8,484 nucleotides of DNA from assembly GCA_003454835.1 (NCBI GenBank), contig DMTA01000402.1:1-8484 (forward strand), in the 5' to 3' direction. Source of the DNA: Achromobacter sp. (lineage in GTDB: Bacteria; Pseudomonadota; Gammaproteobacteria; Burkholderiales; Burkholderiaceae_B). The first letter of the stretch is position 1. Every line of letters begins with the position of its first letter. The notes beneath the pieces were generated by a model. It had not been told where the DNA came from and ran no database searches. It worked only from the letters and a program-made list of their open reading frames with translations. Below, in pieces: positions 5,917 through 8,484 of this stretch. The position numbers were made by a program, and so were the translations under genes.

Positions 5917-6894
5917 ATGCTGCACCCTCACCTGAGCCGCGCCGTTCTGGCCGCGGCCGCCTTGCTGACGCTGATTCCCGCCACCCACGCCGCCGAGCTG
6001 CGCTCCGCGGACATCCATCCCGACGATTACCCCACTGTGCAGGCCGTGCGCCACTTCGGCGAACTGGTCAAGCAACGGACCAACGGCCGCATCACCGTGA
6101 AGGTGTTTTCCGGCGGCGCGCTCGGCAACGAAGACGATTCGATCGAACAGGTGAAACTGGGCGCGCTGGCCATGTCCCGCGTATCCAGCGCGGCGATGCA
6201 CAACATCTGCCAGACCACGCGCGTGCCGTCGCTGCCGTTCCTGTTCCGGTCGAAAGAGCATCTGCACAAGGTGCTGGACAGCGAGATCGGTGACCAGATC
6301 CTGCGCTCGTGCGAGGCCGCCGGTTTCGTCGGACTGGCCTGGTACGACAGCGGGTCGCGTTCCATGTACACGACCAAGAAGCCGATCAAGACGCTGGCCG
6401 ATGCCAAGGGCTTGAAGATCCGCGTGCAGCAGTCGGACCTGTCCGTCGCGATGGTGGAAGCCATGGGCGGCAACGCCACGCCGATGCCGATGGGCGAGGT
6501 CTACACGTCGCTCAAGACCGGGCTGGTGGACGCGGCCGAGAACAACTTCCCCAGCTACGAGAGCGCGCATCACTACGAGGTCGCGAAGTTCTATTCGCTG
6601 ACCGAGCACACGATGACGCCTGAGATCCTGATCTTCTCCAAGCGGCAGTGGGACAAGCTGCCCCCGGACGATCAGAAGATCCTGCGCGAGGCCGCGCGCG
6701 AGTCGGTACCGTACATGCGCAAGCTGTGGGACGAACGCGAGCAGAAGTCGCGCGCGGTGGTCGAGAAGGCCGGCTCGCAGATCTCGCAGGTCGACAAGCC
6801 TTCGTTCCAGGGCGCGATGAAGCCGGTGTACGAACGCTTCGTCACGACGCCTGAAATGAAGGACCTGGTCGCGAAGATCCAGGCCGTGCAGTGA
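5917..6894 (+). CDS. TRAP transporter periplasmic substrate-binding protein (DctP family), probable hexuronate binder
   Basis: Captures a carboxylated substrate in the periplasm and delivers it to the DctQM membrane pair. The 325-residue precursor starts with a signal peptide (hydrophobic 9-21, likely cleavage after THA at about residue 25). DctP-family landmarks follow: SGGALGNEDDSIEQVKLGALAM at 65-86, SLPFLFRS at 105-112, GSRSMYT at 146-152, GLKIRVQQS at 165-173 with R169 as the conserved arginine that grips the substrate carboxylate, and GEVYTSLKTGLVDAAENN at 193-210. Usual length for the family. Some TRAP binding proteins encoded beside Udh and aldarate genes are known to bind glucuronate and galacturonate, and this neighbourhood predicts the same; the ligand is inferred from context. 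DctQ follows after 7 bp. Confidence 0.95.
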   Translation: MLHPHLSRAVLAAAALLTLIPATHAAELRSADIHPDDYPTVQAVRHFGELVKQRTNGRITVKVFSGGALGNEDDSIEQVKLGALAMSRVSSAAMHNICQTTRVPSLPFLFRSKEHLHKVLDSEIGDQILRSCEAAGFVGLAWYDSGSRSMYTTKKPIKTLADAKGLKIRVQQSDLSVAMVEAMGGNATPMPMGEVYTSLKTGLVDAAENNFPSYESAHHYEVAKFYSLTEHTMTPEILIFSKRQWDKLPPDDQKILREAARESVPYMRKLWDEREQKSRAVVEKAGSQISQVDKPSFQGAMKPVYERFVTTPEMKDLVAKIQAVQ

Positions 6895-6897
6895 GGA
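6893..6897 (+). promoter_or_regulatory. Shine-Dalgarno of the DctQ-type gene, overlapping the upstream stop codon
   Basis: GAGGA overlaps the TGA stop of the binding-protein gene (6892-6894) and lies four bases before the ATG at 6902. It supports this start and suggests coupled translation. Confidence 0.65.
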
Positions 6898-6901
6898 CAT
6901 C

Positions 6902-7465
6902 ATGTTGGCCACACCCACGAATGAACCGGATGTCGCCGCGGGGGGCCGGGCGCAAGCCCTGGCTGCCCCGCTGGATGCCTACTCGCGCGCCTGCGCCCGG
7001 CTGGCGCGGATCTGCATGTGGACCAGCGTCTTCGGGCTGATCTGCCTGATCGTCGCCGTCTCGCTGCAGATCTTCGGCCGCCACGTCCTGAACAGCACGC
7101 CGACCTGGGCGGAAAGCCTTGCCTTGCTCCTGGTGCTGTACGTCACCATGCTGGGCGCCGCGGTCGGCGTGCGCGATGCCGGCCACATCGGCTTCGAGTC
7201 CCTGCTCGATGCCCTGCCCGCCGCCGGGCAGCGGCGGCTGCGCATCTTCATCCATCTGCTCGTGCTGCTGTTCGGCGTGCTGATGGCCTGGAATTGCGGC
7301 GTGCTGGCCGAGTCCGTCGCGGCCTACAAGATTCCCAACCTGGGGATCTCCAACGCCTGGAAGTACATTCCTGCAACCCTGTCGGGCACCTTGATCGCGC
7401 TCTTTTCCATCGAGCACATCATCGCGATCCTGCGCAACCAGAAGGTGGTCCCGGCATGGCGCTGA
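6902..7465 (+). CDS. TRAP transporter small permease (DctQ family)
   Basis: The small four-helix inner-membrane subunit that partners the large DctM subunit in a sodium- or proton-driven TRAP importer. The 187-residue protein has hydrophobic segments at about 37-59, 70-90, 113-134 and 153-175. The family pattern QIFGRHVLN...TWAES (R60, W69, E71) joins helices one and two. The first ~35 residues form a cytoplasmic tail that is a little long for the family. It lies between the binding-protein and DctM genes and overlaps the DctM start by 10 bp, so the three are clearly one transport unit. Confidence 0.93.
   Translation: MLATPTNEPDVAAGGRAQALAAPLDAYSRACARLARICMWTSVFGLICLIVAVSLQIFGRHVLNSTPTWAESLALLLVLYVTMLGAAVGVRDAGHIGFESLLDALPAAGQRRLRIFIHLLVLLFGVLMAWNCGVLAESVAAYKIPNLGISNAWKYIPATLSGTLIALFSIEHIIAILRNQKVVPAWR
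7442..7448 (+). promoter_or_regulatory. Shine-Dalgarno of the DctM-type gene inside the DctQ-type gene
   Basis: AAGGTGG, one base from the ideal AAGGAGG, lies seven bases before the ATG at 7456 and within the end of the DctQ-type coding sequence. It supports the overlapping start. Confidence 0.6.
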
Positions 7466-8484
7466 CACTGCTTTCCTTCACCTTCATGGGGTTCCTCGTG
7501 ATCGGCGTGCCGGTGGCCTTCGCCATCGGGCTGTCGTCGATCACGGCCATCATGTACGAAGACCTGCCGCTCGCGGTGGCCTTCCAGCAGATGACATCGG
7601 GCATGAACGCGTTTTCGTTCCTGGCCATTCCCTTCTTCATCTTCACCGGCGAACTGATGCTGTACGGCGGCATCGCCGACCGCATCGTGAACTTCGCCAA
7701 GTCGCTGGTGGGCCATGTCCGGGGCGGACTGGGCATGTCCAACGTGGTGGCCTGCACGCTGTTCGGCGGCGTGTCGGGATCGCCCGTGGCGGACGTGTCG
7801 GCGATGGGGTCGGTGATGATCCCGATGATGAAGCGCGAGGGCTATCACGCCGATTACGCGGTCAACGTCACGACCCACGCGGCGCTGGTCGGCGCGCTGA
7901 TGCCGACCAGCCACAACATCATCATCTACACGCTGGCCGCGGGCGGCAAGGTGTCCATCGCGGCGCTGATCGCGGCAGGCGTGGTGCCCGCCCTGATCCT
8001 GACCGTGTGCAACCTGGCCGCCGCCTACTTCGTGGCGCGCAGCCGCGGCTATCCGGCAGGCACCTTCCCGGGCTGGAGCATCGTGTTCCGCTCGCTGGTG
8101 GCGGCGGCGCCGGGGCTGTTCGTCGTGGTGCTGATCATCGCGGGCATCCTGAGCGGCGTCTTCACCGCGACGGAATCCGCGGCCGTGGCGGTGCTATATG
8201 CGCTGGCGCTGACGATCTTCGTCTACCGCTCGCTGACGTGGGACCAGTTCGTGCGCGCCGCCAGCAAGGCCGTCAAGACGACGGGCGTGGTGCTGCTGCT
8301 GATCGGCATCTCGGCCACCTTCGGCTACCTGATCAGCTTCTATGGCGTGGCCGAAAAGACCGGACAACTGATGGCGTCCATCTCGACGGAACCGTGGGCC
8401 ATCTTCCTGATGGTCAACATCATCCTGTTCGTGCTGGGCACGTTCCTGGACATGGCCGCCACCATCCTGATCTGCACGCCGATC
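7456..8484 (+). CDS. TRAP transporter large permease (DctM family), 3' end cut by window edge
   Basis: The large multi-helix subunit that carries the substrate path and ion coupling of the TRAP importer. It reads from ATG 7456 to the edge without a stop: 343 residues of a usual ~425, so about 80 C-terminal residues are missing. Landmarks are IPFFIFTGELM at 58-68, GGVSGSPVADVSAMGSVMIPMM at 104-125, GALMPTSHNIIIYTLAAGGKVSI at 146-168, GVFTATESAAVAVLYAL at 234-250, and GTFLDMAATILICTPI at 328-343. The segment that is PPS in many DctM proteins reads PTS here (150-152). The start overlaps the DctQ-type stop by 10 bp. Substrate specificity comes mainly from the binding protein, so hexuronate import is inferred from the operon. 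Confidence 0.95.
   Translation, partial: MALTLLSFTFMGFLVIGVPVAFAIGLSSITAIMYEDLPLAVAFQQMTSGMNAFSFLAIPFFIFTGELMLYGGIADRIVNFAKSLVGHVRGGLGMSNVVACTLFGGVSGSPVADVSAMGSVMIPMMKREGYHADYAVNVTTHAALVGALMPTSHNIIIYTLAAGGKVSIAALIAAGVVPALILTVCNLAAAYFVARSRGYPAGTFPGWSIVFRSLVAAAPGLFVVVLIIAGILSGVFTATESAAVAVLYALALTIFVYRSLTWDQFVRAASKAVKTTGVVLLLIGISATFGYLISFYGVAEKTGQLMASISTEPWAIFLMVNIILFVLGTFLDMAATILICTPI

Noticed and set aside
4867..6918. 683-codon open frame on the minus strand opposite the lactonase and binding-protein genes
   Set aside because: Its codons lie in exact register with the sense codons of both plus-strand genes. Stops there would require sense TTA, CTA or TCA codons, which are very rare at this GC content. 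The translation is Arg/His/Gly-rich with no recognisable domain, while the sense strand has full family motifs.
1..8484. tRNA/rRNA genes, CRISPR arrays, insertion sequences, prophage or defence genes
   Set aside because: No repeat-spacer pattern, transposase motif, terminal inverted repeat pair or tRNA-like cloverleaf was seen; coding sequence fills nearly all of the window.

Overview
The window is ordinary chromosomal DNA from a high-GC Gram-negative bacterium. The best guess is a Burkholderiales member of the Achromobacter/Bordetella type (Alcaligenaceae). That assignment is an inference from GC-rich codon use, the TRAP/SMP-30/FCD-GntR gene content and the style of the proteins. No rRNA or marker gene is present to prove it. 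There are eight protein-coding genes: three on the minus strand and five on the plus strand. No RNA gene, insertion sequence, CRISPR array or prophage gene was seen.

Left part (1-3019, minus strand): an envelope/lipid pair. The upstream gene (1124-3019) encodes a five-helix membrane protein with an LTA-synthase/OpgB-type sulfatase-fold domain, predicted to transfer phosphoglycerol headgroups. Downstream of it, after 88 bp containing a strong hairpin, is a YihG-type membrane acyltransferase of the PlsC superfamily (1035 to beyond position 1), cut by the window edge close to its C-terminus.

Middle part (3020-4078): a terminator-like hairpin separates the lipid genes from a GntR/FCD transcription regulator (3221-3949, minus). 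The regulator is divergent from the catabolic operon. The 129-bp divergent region holds a near-consensus sigma-70 promoter for the plus-strand operon, an overlapping TATAAT box for the regulator, and an 18-bp imperfect dyad (4020-4037) placed where one bound regulator could block both.

Right part (4079-8484, plus strand): a compact catabolic and transport operon. It encodes uronate dehydrogenase (udh), an SMP-30-family aldonolactonase, and a complete three-part TRAP transporter (periplasmic binding protein, DctQ-type small membrane protein, DctM-type large membrane protein cut by the right edge). Together these predict TRAP import of a hexuronate (galacturonate and/or glucuronate), NAD-dependent oxidation of its cyclic form to an aldarolactone, and hydrolysis of the lactone to galactarate or glucarate. 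The GntR protein would derepress the operon when the inducer is present. Later pathway enzymes (aldarate dehydratase, KdgD-type dehydratase, ketoglutarate semialdehyde dehydrogenase) are not in the window.

I found no convincing new biological system. The most useful things to check are the predicted operator and overlapping promoters, the substrate of the operon, and the job of the LTA-synthase-like/acyltransferase pair in a Gram-negative cell.
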